From Phaseolus vulgaris (Eukaryota; Streptophyta; Magnoliopsida; Fabales; Fabaceae), in assembly GCF_000499845.2 (NCBI RefSeq), contig NC_023753.2, positions 17,608,193 to 17,672,192 of the forward strand: a stretch of DNA of 64,000 bases, written 5' to 3'. Shown here piece by piece: positions 22,060-32,793 of this stretch (position 1 is the stretch's first letter; each line of letters starts with the position of its first letter). The notes below the pieces were generated by a model. That model saw only the letters and a program-made list of their open reading frames with translations. It searched no databases and was not told where the DNA came from. Made by a program: the position numbers and the translations under genes.

Positions 22060-22988
22060 TGATCTCGCAGGGGATTCAAACGTCGAAGGATTCGCCTCGT
22101 CAAACTCTATCTTCCACCTCCGCAACCGTGACAAGTGCAAGAACGCTCCAGGAACTCCACAAGAAACTCCAAGCAAACCTGTGAAACACACCAAACGGCG
22201 CCTCTAGCGGCCGGTGGCACTCCGACGCTTAAGTCAGCCTTACAAAACCACCAAAGAACTAAGAACTTGTCTCTCTGCGAGACTCGTGTGCACTCTGTGA
22301 TTCTCTCTCTTTTCTTTGTGTGTGTGTAAACTTGTAACTTGCAAGAATGAATCTTACCTCCCTTTGCATGAGCGCGGAATGCCCTTTATATACTCTGTTG
22401 TGCGCCTAAGTTATCCGTGCATAAAGTAACTTAGCGCGTTTCTTCCACTAGGTGGCTCGTGCAACCTCAGTGTGAATACCAAGTGTGGCTTGGCTAAGCG
22501 CACGCACCAGGCATTTACCTACTGTGTGAATGATCACCCCTGCTTTGCACCATGCACGTTATGGGTTAAGAGAGCACCAATCACCGACTGGCTTACTAGC
22601 TCTCTTGGGCTACTCTCGTGCACGACACTACAAAGCACATAACTTCTCCTTTCTCTGATACTCTGCCACGCCAGGCTCGTATGCAACGCTCTTCCTGGGA
22701 ATCACCCTTCGTTTCCAGCTTAACTGCGTGTAACACGAAAACCCGATGATCATCGCTCACACCAGATGGCGATCGGTGCACCATAGCGCCACGCCTTCTG
22801 CTTCCAAGCGCTTATCTAGGCGCTGATCGCGCATCCTCTCTGACCACCGCCCCCTGACCACCGATCACCACCCTGGGTGACTTTCTCAATGACTCATCTG
22901 CTTCCCTAGCCCACGTGTTCCGCTAAGAACGGTCCACGTGGCTATCTGTTGCTGATGTCACCGACTACCGATGACCGACCGGATCACA
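22060..22988 (-). repeat. 3' LTR of a minus-oriented Tat-type gypsy element
   Basis: On the minus strand the LTR starts TGTGATCCGG at 22,988, directly after a purine tract (complement of agcccccagtctcgagc, 22,989-23,005), the standard PPT-LTR junction. A TATA box (gtatataaaggg) is complement to about 22,385-22,396. The end part reads 'gacttaagcgtcggagtg', a wording typical of Tat/Ogre-type LTR ends, and closes at 22,060. The sharp change from about 90 % AT to GC-rich DNA marks the same edge. The body of the element lies to the right. Confidence 0.75.
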
Positions 22989-23005
22989 AGCCCCCAGTCT
23001 CGAGC
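22989..23005 (-). other. Polypurine tract of the Tat-type element
   Basis: On the minus strand it reads GACTGGGGGCT next to the LTR start. This primes plus-strand DNA synthesis in LTR retroelements and fixes the element's orientation as minus. Confidence 0.7.
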
Positions 23006-23321
23006 TGTAAATTTGTTTTCAGCGAAGAGACTAAGTGATTGTCTTCAGTGGCCACGTGACAAGTGATGCCACGTCACGTGCCACATCACGTGCTGTGTTT
23101 TAAGTGACGTTACGCCTTCCTCCCTTAATCTTGCGACACGTGTACGCATCAACGGCTAGCATGAAACGTCGTTTGCGCTTCCCACATTCAAATACTTGCG
23201 CGCCTCCACTGTTCCATCACCTTCTCCAACGCTCTTCTCTGAAACTCTCGAAGCCCTTCTCTGCGCGATTCGTCTTCCTCAATCTCAAGCTTTCAGAAAC
23301 CACTTGCGATCATCAAAAGGT

Positions 23322-23602
23322 ACCCCTTTTCTTCATCTATGGCATATTGAATATTTTCTACCGATTGCATCATCCAATAGCTGTACTGTGCATACGTTGT
23401 GGGCTGTTTTCCCTTTCCCTGCACTGTTCTAAGGTTTCTTCTGGTTTTTCTGCATTCTTCTGCGTTTTCGTTTCTTCTTCTTCGCCGCTTTCGCTTCTCC
23501 ACTCCCTTCAACCATATTCGTTCTCCTCGCCTTCCTCTTGTTTTTCGCTGAACCTTGTTTTTCATCGGTCCCTCATTCCTTTTTTTTCTTTCTCCATTGT
23601 AG
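23322..23602 (+). other. Candidate intron in the 5' leader of the antisense ORF
   Basis: A leader of stop-rich, CT-rich sequence reaches 'catcaaaag', then a GT (gtaccc, 23,322). A long pyrimidine-rich stretch follows, with an AG at the end of 'ctccattgtag' (23,602), eleven bases before the ATG at 23,613. Together these look like a spliced 5' UTR. Confidence 0.45.
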
Positions 23603-24003
23603 CTACTGAACAATGGCTCGAACAAAAACTACTACGCGTCTTGCTTCCTCCTCTGGTGCACAACCTTCCGCAAGTGCACCACCACCGCCTTCAACGAGCG
23701 CGCCCCCCTGAACGAGTGCGCACCCCAAAGCGGCGCCTCCTCAACATGACTACGCGCGGGTGTACAAGTGGGCTCCCCTCCACTTGCTCGCTGAGACTTC
23801 TACGCAACTTCCCGACGATCATCTCACCAACCTTCTGAGCAGCGACTCAGACGAGCCCACATGCGCCCTTGACAGGGAGGACGACTCACACTTGGGCGTG
23901 TGCATCCCCCCTCGAGACATGCCAGTATGCGTGGATGATAGGGCCACCAATGGAGTGCCCTTCACCTTCATTTACTCCGCCATCTTCAAGAGGTTGTGCC
24001 TCC

Positions 24004-27000
24004 GACTCCCTTTCACTTTCTTTGAGAAGGACCTCCTCACCGAGTTGAACGTGGCTCCCTGTCAACTCCATCCAAACGCTTGGGCCTTCATCCGAGCGTT
24101 CGAGATTCTCTGCAACCACTTCGGACACCCTCCTTCAACCGACGTCTTCCTCCATTTCTTCGAGGCCAAGAACCCAAGCGATAGGTCATGGGTGAGCCTG
24201 AACGGCGTGTCAGGGAGAGTGATCTTGGGCCTATACCAGCAATCCTTCAAGGACTGGAAGGGTAGGTTCTACATGATCACCTCCAACGAGCACAGTCTGA
24301 CTCTACTTGAGGGCTTCCCACTCTATTGGGTTCCCAAGGTAGAGTTCAAAAAACCCCGAGGCTTGGAGGCTATGGCACCCTACGAGCGCGAGCTATATGA
24401 CTCCCTTTCACTTTCTTTGAGAAGGACCTCCTCACCGAGTTGAACGTGGCTCCCTGTCAACTCCATCCAAACGCTTGGGCCTTCATCCGAGCGTTCGAGA
24501 TTCTCTGCAACCACTTCGGACACCCTCCTTCAACCGACGTCTTCCTCCATTTCTTCGAGGCCAAGAACCCAAGCGATAGGTCATGGGTGAGCCTGAACGG
24601 CGTGTCAGGGAGAGTGATCTTGGGCCTATACCAGCAATCCTTCAAGGACTGGAAGGGTAGGTTCTACATGATCACCTCCAACGAGCACAGTCTGACTCTA
24701 CTTGAGGGCTTCCCACTCTATTGGGTTCCCAAGGTAGAGTTCAAAAAACCCCGAGGCTTGGAGGCTATGGCACCCTACGAGCGCGAGCTATATGACTCCC
24801 TTTCACTTTCTTTGAGAAGGACCTCCTCACCGAGTTGAACGTGGCTCCCTGTCAACTCCATCCAAACGCTTGGGCCTTCATCCGAGCGTTCGAGATTCTC
24901 TGCAACCACTTCGGACACCCTCCTTCAACCGACGTCTTCCTCCATTTCTTCGAGGCCAAGAACCCAAGCGATAGGTCATGGGTGAGCCTGAACGGCGTGT
25001 CAGGGAGAGTGATCTTGGGCCTATACCAGCAATCCTTCAAGGACTGGAAGGGTAGGTTCTACATGATCACCTCCAACGAGCACAGTCTGACTCTACTTGA
25101 GGGCTTCCCACTCTATTGGGTTCCCAAGGTAGAGTTCAAAAAACCCCGAGGCTTGGAGGCTATGGCACCCTACGAGCGCGAGCTATATGACTCCCTTTCA
25201 CTTTCTTTGAGAAGGACCTCCTCACCGAGTTGAACGTGGCTCCCTGTCAACTCCATCCAAACGCTTGGGCCTTCATCCGAGCGTTCGAGATTCTCTGCAA
25301 CCACTTCGGACACCCTCCTTCAACCGACGTCTTCCTCCATTTCTTCGAGGCCAAGAACCCAAGCGATAGGTCATGGGTGAGCCTGAACGGCGTGTCAGGG
25401 AGAGTGATCTTGGGCCTATACCAGCAATCCTTCAAGGACTGGAAGGGTAGGTTCTACATGATCACCTCCAACGAGCACAGTCTGACTCTACTTGAGGGCT
25501 TCCCACTCTATTGGGTTCCCAAGGTAGAGTTCAAAAAACCCCGAGGCTTGGAGGCTATGGCACCCTACGAGCGCGAGCTATATGACTCCCTTTCACTTTC
25601 TTTGAGAAGGACCTCCTCACCGAGTTGAACGTGGCTCCCTGTCAACTCCATCCAAACGCTTGGGCCTTCATCCGAGCGTTCGAGATTCTCTGCAACCACT
25701 TCGGACACCCTCCTTCAACCGACGTCTTCCTCCATTTCTTCGAGGCCAAGAACCCAAGCGATAGGTCATGGGTGAGCCTGAACGGCGTGTCAGGGAGAGT
25801 GATCTTGGGCCTATACCAGCAATCCTTCAAGGACTGGAAGGGTAGGTTCTACATGATCACCTCCAACGAGCACAGTCTGACTCTACTTGAGGGCTTCCCA
25901 CTCTATTGGGTTCCCAAGGTAGAGTTCAAAAAACCCCGAGGCTTGGAGGCTATGGCACCCTACGAGCGCGAGCTATATGACTCCCTTTCACTTTCTTTGA
26001 GAAGGACCTCCTCACCGAGTTGAACGTGGCTCCCTGTCAACTCCATCCAAACGCTTGGGCCTTCATCCGAGCGTTCGAGATTCTCTGCAACCACTTCGGA
26101 CACCCTCCTTCAACCGACGTCTTCCTCCATTTCTTCGAGGCCAAGAACCCAAGCGATAGGTCATGGGTGAGCCTGAACGGCGTGTCAGGGAGAGTGATCT
26201 TGGGCCTATACCAGCAATCCTTCAAGGACTGGAAGGGTAGGTTCTACATGATCACCTCCAACGAGCACAGTCTGACTCTACTTGAGGGCTTCCCACTCTA
26301 TTGGGTTCCCAAGGTAGAGTTCAAAAAACCCCGAGGCTTGGAGGCTATGGCACCCTACGAGCGCGAGCTATATGACTCCCTTTCACTTTCTTTGAGAAGG
26401 ACCTCCTCACCGAGTTGAACGTGGCTCCCTGTCAACTCCATCCAAACGCTTGGGCCTTCATCCGAGCGTTCGAGATTCTCTGCAACCACTTCGGACACCC
26501 TCCTTCAACCGACGTCTTCCTCCATTTCTTCGAGGCCAAGAACCCAAGCGATAGGTCATGGGTGAGCCTGAACGGCGTGTCAGGGAGAGTGATCTTGGGC
26601 CTATACCAGCAATCCTTCAAGGACTGGAAGGGTAGGTTCTACATGATCACCTCCAACGAGCACAGTCTGACTCTACTTGAGGGCTTCCCACTCTATTGGG
26701 TTCCCAAGGTAGAGTTCAAAAAACCCCGAGGCTTGGAGGCTATGGCACCCTACGAGCGCGAGCTATATGACTCCCTTTCACTTTCTTTGAGAAGGACCTC
26801 CTCACCGAGTTGAACGTGGCTCCCTGTCAACTCCATCCAAACGCTTGGGCCTTCATCCGAGCGTTCGAGATTCTCTGCAACCACTTCGGACACCCTCCTT
26901 CAACCGACGTCTTCCTCCATTTCTTCGAGGCCAAGAACCCAAGCGATAGGTCATGGGTGAGCCTGAACGGCGTGTCAGGGAGAGTGATCTTGGGCCTATA

Positions 27001-27556
27001 CCAGCAATCCTTCAAGGACTGGAAGGGTAGGTTCTACATGATCACCTCCAACGAGCACAGTCTGACTCTACTTGAGGGCTTCCCACTCTATTGGGTTCCC
27101 AAGGTAGAGTTCAAAAAACCCCGAGGCTTGGAGGCTATGGCACCCTACGAGCGCGAGCTATATGACTCCCTTTCACTTTCTTTGAGAAGGACCTCCTCAC
27201 CGAGTTGAACGTGGCTCCCTGTCAACTCCATCCAAACGCTTGGGCCTTCATCCGAGCGTTCGAGATTCTCTGCAACCACTTCGGACACCCTCCTTCAACC
27301 GACGTCTTCCTCCATTTCTTCGAGGCCAAGAACCCAAGCGATAGGTCATGGGTGAGCCTGAACGGCGTGTCAGGGAGAGTGATCTTGGGCCTATACCAGC
27401 AATCCTTCAAGGACTGGAAGGGTAGGTTCTACATGATCACCTCCAACGAGCACAATCTGACTCTACTTGAGGGCTTCCCACTCTATTGGGTTCCCAAGGT
27501 AGAGTTCAAAAAACCCCGAGGCTTGGAGGCTATGGCACCCTACGAGCGCGAGCTAT
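24004..27556 (+). repeat. Nine tandem copies of a 395-bp unit inside the antisense ORF
   Basis: Copies start at 24,004, 24,399, 24,794, 25,189, 25,584, 25,979, 26,374, 26,769 and 27,164; the ninth stops two bases short. Each encodes the core of the Transposase_28 domain (NVAPCQLHPNAWAFIRAFEI to GLEAMAPYERELY). Copies 1-8 translate identically over 130 residues; copy 9 has one Ser-to-Asn change (NEHN for NEHS). As 395 is not a multiple of 3, every junction shifts the frame and meets a TGA in 'gagTTGAac'. The unit is not a microsatellite product: left edge gactccc, right edge gagctat. Confidence 0.97.
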
Positions 27557-27902
27557 GTGGCTTACTCTCGAGCTTGGGCGCTAAGTTCATATCCTCCACC
27601 CTCATCAAGCACGAGTTCGACGCGGAGGCGCTTAAAAAATACATTGGTTTGCATTCTCTTCTTCCCTTCAACTTGTCATTTCTCTGAATATGATAGCGTG
27701 CTTGCGCTTAACTGCAACTGCCTGTGTTGTTTTCACTCCCAGCTTGTTTGCCATACTGGCACACTTGCACATGTTAATCACTTCTCTGCATGCTAAAACT
27801 GAACTGATGAACTTGATTGAATCTTCTGCACTTTGTTTGCTTTCTTGGCTCTTTGTGCACTAACCCTTTGCCATGCCTAACTGGTGCAAATATGACTTCC
27901 AG

Positions 27903-29137
27903 CAAAGAACGACGAGCTGGCCAAAAAACTAATTGAGCTGGCCAAAAGTCGACGAGCTGCTAGGTCGTCCTCGGGGACCGAGGTCTCCTCCGAGCCCATC
28001 TTTGCCTCCCCTCTCTCGGTCGCGCCAGCTGAAGGCCCCGAGACCAGGGGTGAGAAGAAAAGGAAACGGCTGGTGAAGGCTCCCACCACCGTCGCATCCA
28101 CCAAGGGGGAGAGCTCGGGGTCTCCTCTAGTCCAAAGAAAAAGAAGAGGAGCCGAGGTGGGCGGCTCTTCCGCCCCAAGACCCGAGGGCGCTGAGGGGGA
28201 TGCCTCTCCAACCCCTCCAGCACAGACTTCTCCAACGCGCCCTCCTTCTCCAGCACCTCTTCCTTCCTCGCCCCCAGCCAGCCAACCCCTCACCTTGCCA
28301 TCTCAAACTGCTGGGAGCGGGGCTGCTCGCTCGGAGGGGACCTCTCACCCCTGAACCTCACCACGTCCTCAAGACTCAGCCGCCACGACCGAGGGTGGTG
28401 GTGAGATTTCCCTCCGAGCCTCGGGTTCCAGCACTGAAGGGCTCACCACGGTTATCAAGCTGGCCAGGCAACTGCTCCAAAACCGCGAGCTGGTCAAGTG
28501 GAGCGGGAGCGAGGTGGACCTTCATTTGGCCCGCCAACTAGTGCTTTCTCTGGAGTTCTCCACCCAGCATCGCCGCATCGAAAAGATGGAGAGAAAGATG
28601 AGCGAGTTGCACGACCAAAAAGAGTCGCTACAAAGTGACTACGAGGCCCTGCAGAACACCAACGGGCTGTTGAGGGACATGGTGGAGGAAGCCAAGAGGG
28701 GGCACGCCCTGCAAGTCCAAGAAATCATCAAGACAGAGATGATGATGGGGGACGCCGTCGCCACTCTTCACGCTGAGTTGGTCCAGACCACGGGCAAAAC
28801 CATTCAGCTTGAAGCCGAGAATGCCTTCCTGCGCCAACAGATCGCAAATCTGGCGGAGGCTCTCGCAGCAAACGAGAAGCGTGCCGATGATCAGGGGTCC
28901 AAGCTCAAGGAAGCCGAATCCACCATCGCCACCCTTACAACTGAGAAGGTCGTGCTCGAGACCGACAAGGCTGAGCTCGAGGCTGAGAAGACCAAGCTCT
29001 GGGAAGAGGCCGCTGACACCTTTGCTGAGGGATTCGACTTGGCCCTCGAGCAAGTTAAGTGCGTCTTCCCGGAGGCTAACTACTCTCAGTTCGCTATCAA
29101 CTTCGAAGTGGTGGACGGCAAGATCATTCGCCCTTGA
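27903..29137 (+). pseudogene. Second exon of the antisense ORF (linker and coiled coil)
   Basis: It begins AKNDELAKKLIELAKS, then a disordered linker rich in Pro, Ser and Lys/Arg (KKRKR at about 28,052 could be a nuclear localisation signal). A single TGA at 28,352-28,354 interrupts it. The same frame continues with NRELVKWSGSEVDLHLARQL and a heptad-rich Glu/Lys/Leu coiled coil of about 150 residues. The C-terminal part alone is open from 28,514 to 29,137. Confidence 0.75.
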
Positions 29138-29684
29138 TCATTTGCTATCTTGTTTATATCCCTTTGCACATAAAACTTTGAAGGTAAAGACTCTTCCTGC
29201 ATATATAAAATGCCACTTTTTCTCTTACCGTCCTTCTTGTTGTGCATCTCTTGTCCTTTATCTCTTGTCATGCATGAGTAACTGCTAACCCGCTCGAACT
29301 TGGCCCGAATCTTTACTGTACTTGACTTCTCCACTTCTGACTTCGATCACAACTAACAACACTTGATAACTGATCTGGCGTGGTTTTGCTTGCTTAGGCC
29401 TATCACGTAAGAACTTGTCTAAAACTCTTAAACAATGTTCTAACCACCAATAACCGATCAGAATGCTACAGCCACCCACTCATCAGTCCTCGCGCCTCTG
29501 CTTCCACCTTATATCTTTCTATATTGCTTGTCGCTCCAGCGCTAAGTGCGTAGAGGACTCCTACGCCGATCGGTCAAGGATGATGCCTTGTTTTGGGGAA
29601 AAGAGTGTTTCTCGATAACCCCTCTTGCCTGCCCCAAGGTCATCAACCCTTAACACGTCGGGTCGTACTATCCACCTTCTCAAT
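29138..29684. other. Rest of the Tat-type element up to the SIRE-like Copia
   Basis: About 550 bases with moderate GC and no open frame. It probably holds the 3' UTR of the antisense ORF, seen from that ORF's side. The gypsy pol that should follow (read on the minus strand) is missing; the sequence switches to Copia gag at about 29,685. Confidence 0.5.
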
Positions 29685-29687
29685 TGA

Positions 29688-30690
29688 ATGAAAATCTTTA
29701 TTGAATCTATTGATCAAAGAATTTGGGACTCAATTGAGAATGGTCCTTACATTCCAAAGTTCAAAAAGGATAATTCTTTCATTGCAAAACCTTTGTCCAA
29801 ATGGACAAATGATGAATGTAAGATGGCCCAGCTTGATCGGTCTGCTCAAAACATTATAGCTTCTGCACTAGAAACTAATGAATTTTTCAGGATATCAAAG
29901 TGCAAAACTGCTAAGGAAATGTGGGAGACACTCAAGGCTGCTAATGAACCAAAGGAAGCAATGACAAAAAGTCAAGCAAGAAGGAAGAGAAGGAAAAATA
30001 AGAAAAGCCTCAATCTTTGCTTCATGGCCAGAAAGGAGGATGACTCAAGTAGTGTAAGTTCATCAAACTCTTCAAATTATGAAAATTATGGTCAATTGCT
30101 TCAAGCCTTTCAAGAAACGCATGAAGAAGTCAACCGATTGGCTCTCTTGAACAATCGGTTAAAAGAAAAGAACAGCTGGCTAGAAAACAGAGTAAAAACA
30201 CTGGAAGAGGATTTGGAACATTCAAAAATGGATTTTGAAAATCTGGAAATCATTTACAAAAACTCCTCTTGCAAGTGTGATACTCTAGTTTGTGAAAATT
30301 GCGAAAATCTTGAAAAGAAGGTCCACTATCTTGTTAAAAAGTGGATAAGTTTTCTAAAGGCCAATCCAACTTTGAGAGTGTGCTAGCATCTCAAAATTGT
30401 GTTTTTGAAAAATCTGGATTGGGTTTTAATCCACACAAAAAACAAGATAGATTTTCAAAATCATTTTGAAAATGCCAAAAAAACAATCGATTGGACCATC
30501 GAAACAACCGATTGTTACATGTTTCTATTGCATGAAAAGAGGCCATTCTGTGAGGTTCTGTAAAATCAGAAAACATGTTGTTCCTAAAGGGCTTATGAAG
30601 TGGATTCTTAAGGGAAATAAAGCTTTATTTGATAAGTATAAACCAGATGGACCCACATTCATAAGGGGACCAAATCTTTGTACTTGAAAA
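29688..30690 (+). pseudogene. SIRE-like Copia gag
   Basis: The first frame (29,688-30,386) has the UBN2-type gag block: MKIFIESIDQRIWDSIENGP, then 'QLDRSAQNIIASALETNEFF' and 'CKTAKEMWETLKAANE'. A stretch of gag seems deleted after that (jump to 'KSQARRKRRKNKK'). A coiled coil follows (about 30,110-30,240). Two frameshifts near 30,360 and 30,460 lead to the CCHC knuckle CFYCMKRGHSVRFC. The element's gag start is lost on the left. Confidence 0.85.
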
Positions 30691-30717
30691 TCTCTTTTGT
30701 AGGAAATCTTGGAGGAG

Positions 30718-30850
30718 AGCAAGCAATTGTGGTACTTGGACAGTGGATGCTCCAAGTATATGACAGGGAACAAATCAAAGTTCCTGAGAATATCCTTTAA
30801 GCAAGAGGGTCATGTCACCTATGGAGACAACAACAAAGGAAGAATTCTTG
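30718..30850 (+). pseudogene. Copia protease, N-terminal fragment
   Basis: The strand reads 'LWYLDSGCSKYMTGNKSKF' and 'GHVTYGDNNKGRILG', the retropepsin active-site block (DSGCS) and flap of SIRE-type Copia. It ends abruptly where the gypsy sequence starts. Confidence 0.85.
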
Positions 30851-32132
30851 GAGCTCTATTCAATATTATGCTTGAAAATAAACCATGAAGATGTATCACT
30901 TCTCTAGAGAAGAGTTTATCCATAACCATGAAGATTGAATTAAAACCTTTTGTTGTCCTAGGGAGTTTTAAAATGAAATTTGTATCTTCCCAAGGATCAT
31001 TTGCAAAAGGTGAAGGAGTATAGAGTTCATGAGACTTTACTTTAGGTGTAGTTTGAAAACATGAGTTGTACTTAAAGTAATGTCTTTGAACTTCTTTTCT
31101 CATGGGTGACAAAAGTTTTCCTCTTAAAAGCTCTAGCGTTTGATCAACTTTCTTTTGTCCCATGAGTTCTCCTTCTTGATCTATGCAAGCTTCTTGTAAG
31201 GACTTTTCTTTTGTGTTCATGCTTGCAAGTGTTCCTTTACAAAAGGAAAGGCTAGGTTGTTCAACAAGAAGCATGTTGGTAAAGGTATTTTTAATATGCT
31301 TGACTTGTTGAATGACCTTGTGGGAAGGAACACTATTCTCCCACGCCTTTTGTTTCCCAAAATTTTTTTCTTTTTCTATTTTTTCTTCATCCCTTTTGTG
31401 TTTCATTTGTATTTGGTCTTTTACCACTTGGGAATGTGGTAAAGGGCTAAGTACAAACCTTTTATGCTTGTGGATAAAAGAAATCTCGTTAGTTAGACCA
31501 TTATGTGAGGTTTTCTTATCAAATTGCCATGGTCTACCTAATAAGATGTGGCAAGCTTCCATAGGTACTACATCACATAAAACATTGTCTTTGTAGTTGC
31601 CTATAGAAAACTCGATTTCCACTTGTTTGTCTACACGTAGTTCTCCATCCTCATTGATCCATTGTAAATTGTAAGGTTGTGGATGAGGAACTACTTGTAG
31701 TTGTAATTTTTCAATCAATCTAGTGCTACAACAATTGCAGCATGACCCACCATCCACAATAAGAGAGCATATATTTTCGAAAACATTGCATCTAGTATGA
31801 AAAATGTTCTCTCGTTGTGTCTCAATGGGTGCACTAGGTTGATTGTGGAGGATTCTTTGAATCATCAATAAGTCCCCCTCCAAAGGATTTATCCTTTCTC
31901 CTTCCCCTTTTTCTTGGGTACTAGGTTCATCTTCACCACTTGTGTATTCATCTTTTCCTTTTAAAAACAAAATTCTTTGGTTTGGACATTGTGCTTGCAC
32001 ATGCCCTCTTCCAAAACATTTAAAACATTTGGTGTCCCTAGCACGGATGTATGGGGTGGAGGCATCTTTCACTAAGGGTTTGGTAGTCTCTGATACCAAA
32101 TGATGGCATTTCATGTGTTCTTCTTGAATCAA
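30819..32132 (-). pseudogene. Gypsy gag-protease fused to an integrase fragment
   Basis: The 437-residue minus-strand frame starts near 'MIQEEHMKCHHLVSE' and has a full CCHC knuckle (CFKCFGRGHVQAQC). An aspartic-protease domain follows, with 'LIVDGGSCCN' where the family has a D-S-G or D-x-G triad, and a second half 'CDVVPMEACHILLGRPWQ'. A Lys/Glu-rich linker comes next, and the frame then passes straight into the integrase core ('NDPWEDTNFILKLPRTTKGF', 'HLHGLFSSIILNR'). RT and RNase H are absent. The last residues read into the neighbouring Copia. The frame has no internal stop, which is unusual for a fragment. Confidence 0.8.
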
Positions 32133-32793
32133 AGTAGTAAAAGTGATGCGGAAGCAATGGGTGAGTGAAACAAAGCCCTCCTAGGAGTTGTGATGGCTTT
32201 GAAGGTGCATGATGAGTATGGGTTAGAGAGGTTCGGCCAGCTCTATGAAGAAAGGTGAAAGGAGTGAAGTTTATAGCCTAGATTTCTAGGAGAAGTAAAG
32301 CTAGTGCACAAAATGGGCAGCATAACAATACTCAATTAAACTTGTCAAATACAATGAGCTAGCCTTCCTATTTATAGGCTAGTTTGGGACGTAAATGATA
32401 AGCTACATTACAAGGAAAAGAAAACCAAAAATTAAATCTAAATGCTAAGCCATGTGCCAATCCATGACCGGCCACACTAACCTAGTTTCTAGAATGTTTC
32501 CTTCACAAAGTGCTTTCTACACTATCCTATCTACTAAGTACCCCTAATGGGCCTTTATGCAACAAAGCCTTCTTTTCCTAAAACCGTAGCTTGGCTCATG
32601 TGTGTGTGAAGCTAGACGGTCTAGGACTCTTCATAGATGCTCCTTATGTAGCCATGGCTAGACGCTCCTTTGTGAAGCTAGACGCTCCATTTGGAAGACT
32701 AGACGCTCCTTTGAGAGGCTAGACGCTCCTTTGTGAATCTAGTCTTAGTCTTTTGGCTTTCATAGTGTGGTGAGCTTGGGCCCTCTTCCATCA
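30851..32793 (-). mobile_element. Truncated RT-less gypsy element inside the Copia
   Basis: A minus-oriented gypsy element has its 5' LTR at 32,101-32,793, a primer site just inside it (complement tctctgatacca, 32,088-32,099), one long coding frame, and then stops at 30,851 inside integrase sequence; the 3' LTR is absent. It belongs to the same family as the complete element at 42,873-48,007: same LTR ends (TGATGG...TTCCATCA) and same coding segments. No target duplication can be read because the left end is truncated. Confidence 0.85.
32101..32793 (-). repeat. LTR of the truncated gypsy element
   Basis: 693 bp, TGATGG at 32,101 and CCATCA at 32,793. A TATA-like block (complement of cctatttataggct) lies at about 32,368-32,382. 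At 32,610-32,740 a unit of about 22 bases, 'gctagacgctcctttgtgaa', recurs four to five times with changes. Confidence 0.85.

Larger units (their letters stand above)
23613..29137 (+). pseudogene. Antisense ORF of a Tat-type gypsy element (Transposase_28 / 'putative gypsy type transposon'), broken
   Basis: The protein is of the plant family PF04195, known as an extra, antisense-encoded ORF of Tat-lineage gypsy elements; its function is unknown. Exon 1 starts at ATG 23,613 (MARTKTTTRLAS), passes through a low-complexity leader with one in-frame TGA at 23,709, and enters the conserved domain (PFTFFEKDLLTELNVAPCQL). The domain part is multiplied nine times (24,004-27,556). A phase-1 intron (27,647-27,902, gtttgc...ttccag) joins codons correctly to exon 2: a Lys/Arg and Pro-rich linker, a TGA at 28,352, then a long coiled coil (about 28,560-29,030) and the end IIRP at 29,137. 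Both TGA codons follow CCC and could be former CGA. Confidence 0.75.

Noticed and set aside
23293..23625. 110-residue Arg/Lys-rich minus-strand frame
   Set aside because: It is the reverse of a pyrimidine-rich leader/intron, so its basic composition is automatic.
24062..27410. Repeated 62-residue minus-strand frames in the 395-bp units
   Set aside because: They are the reverse of the conserved domain and recur only because the unit is repeated; the plus strand explains the sequence.
24004..27556. Regular repeats that might suggest a CRISPR-like array
   Set aside because: The units are 395 bp, fully identical and have no spacers. It is a plant genome and the unit encodes a known retroelement domain.
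27877..29053. Long frames opposite to or shifted from exon 2 of the antisense ORF
   Set aside because: They arise from GC-rich third positions; the coiled coil and the correct intron phase support only the chosen frame.
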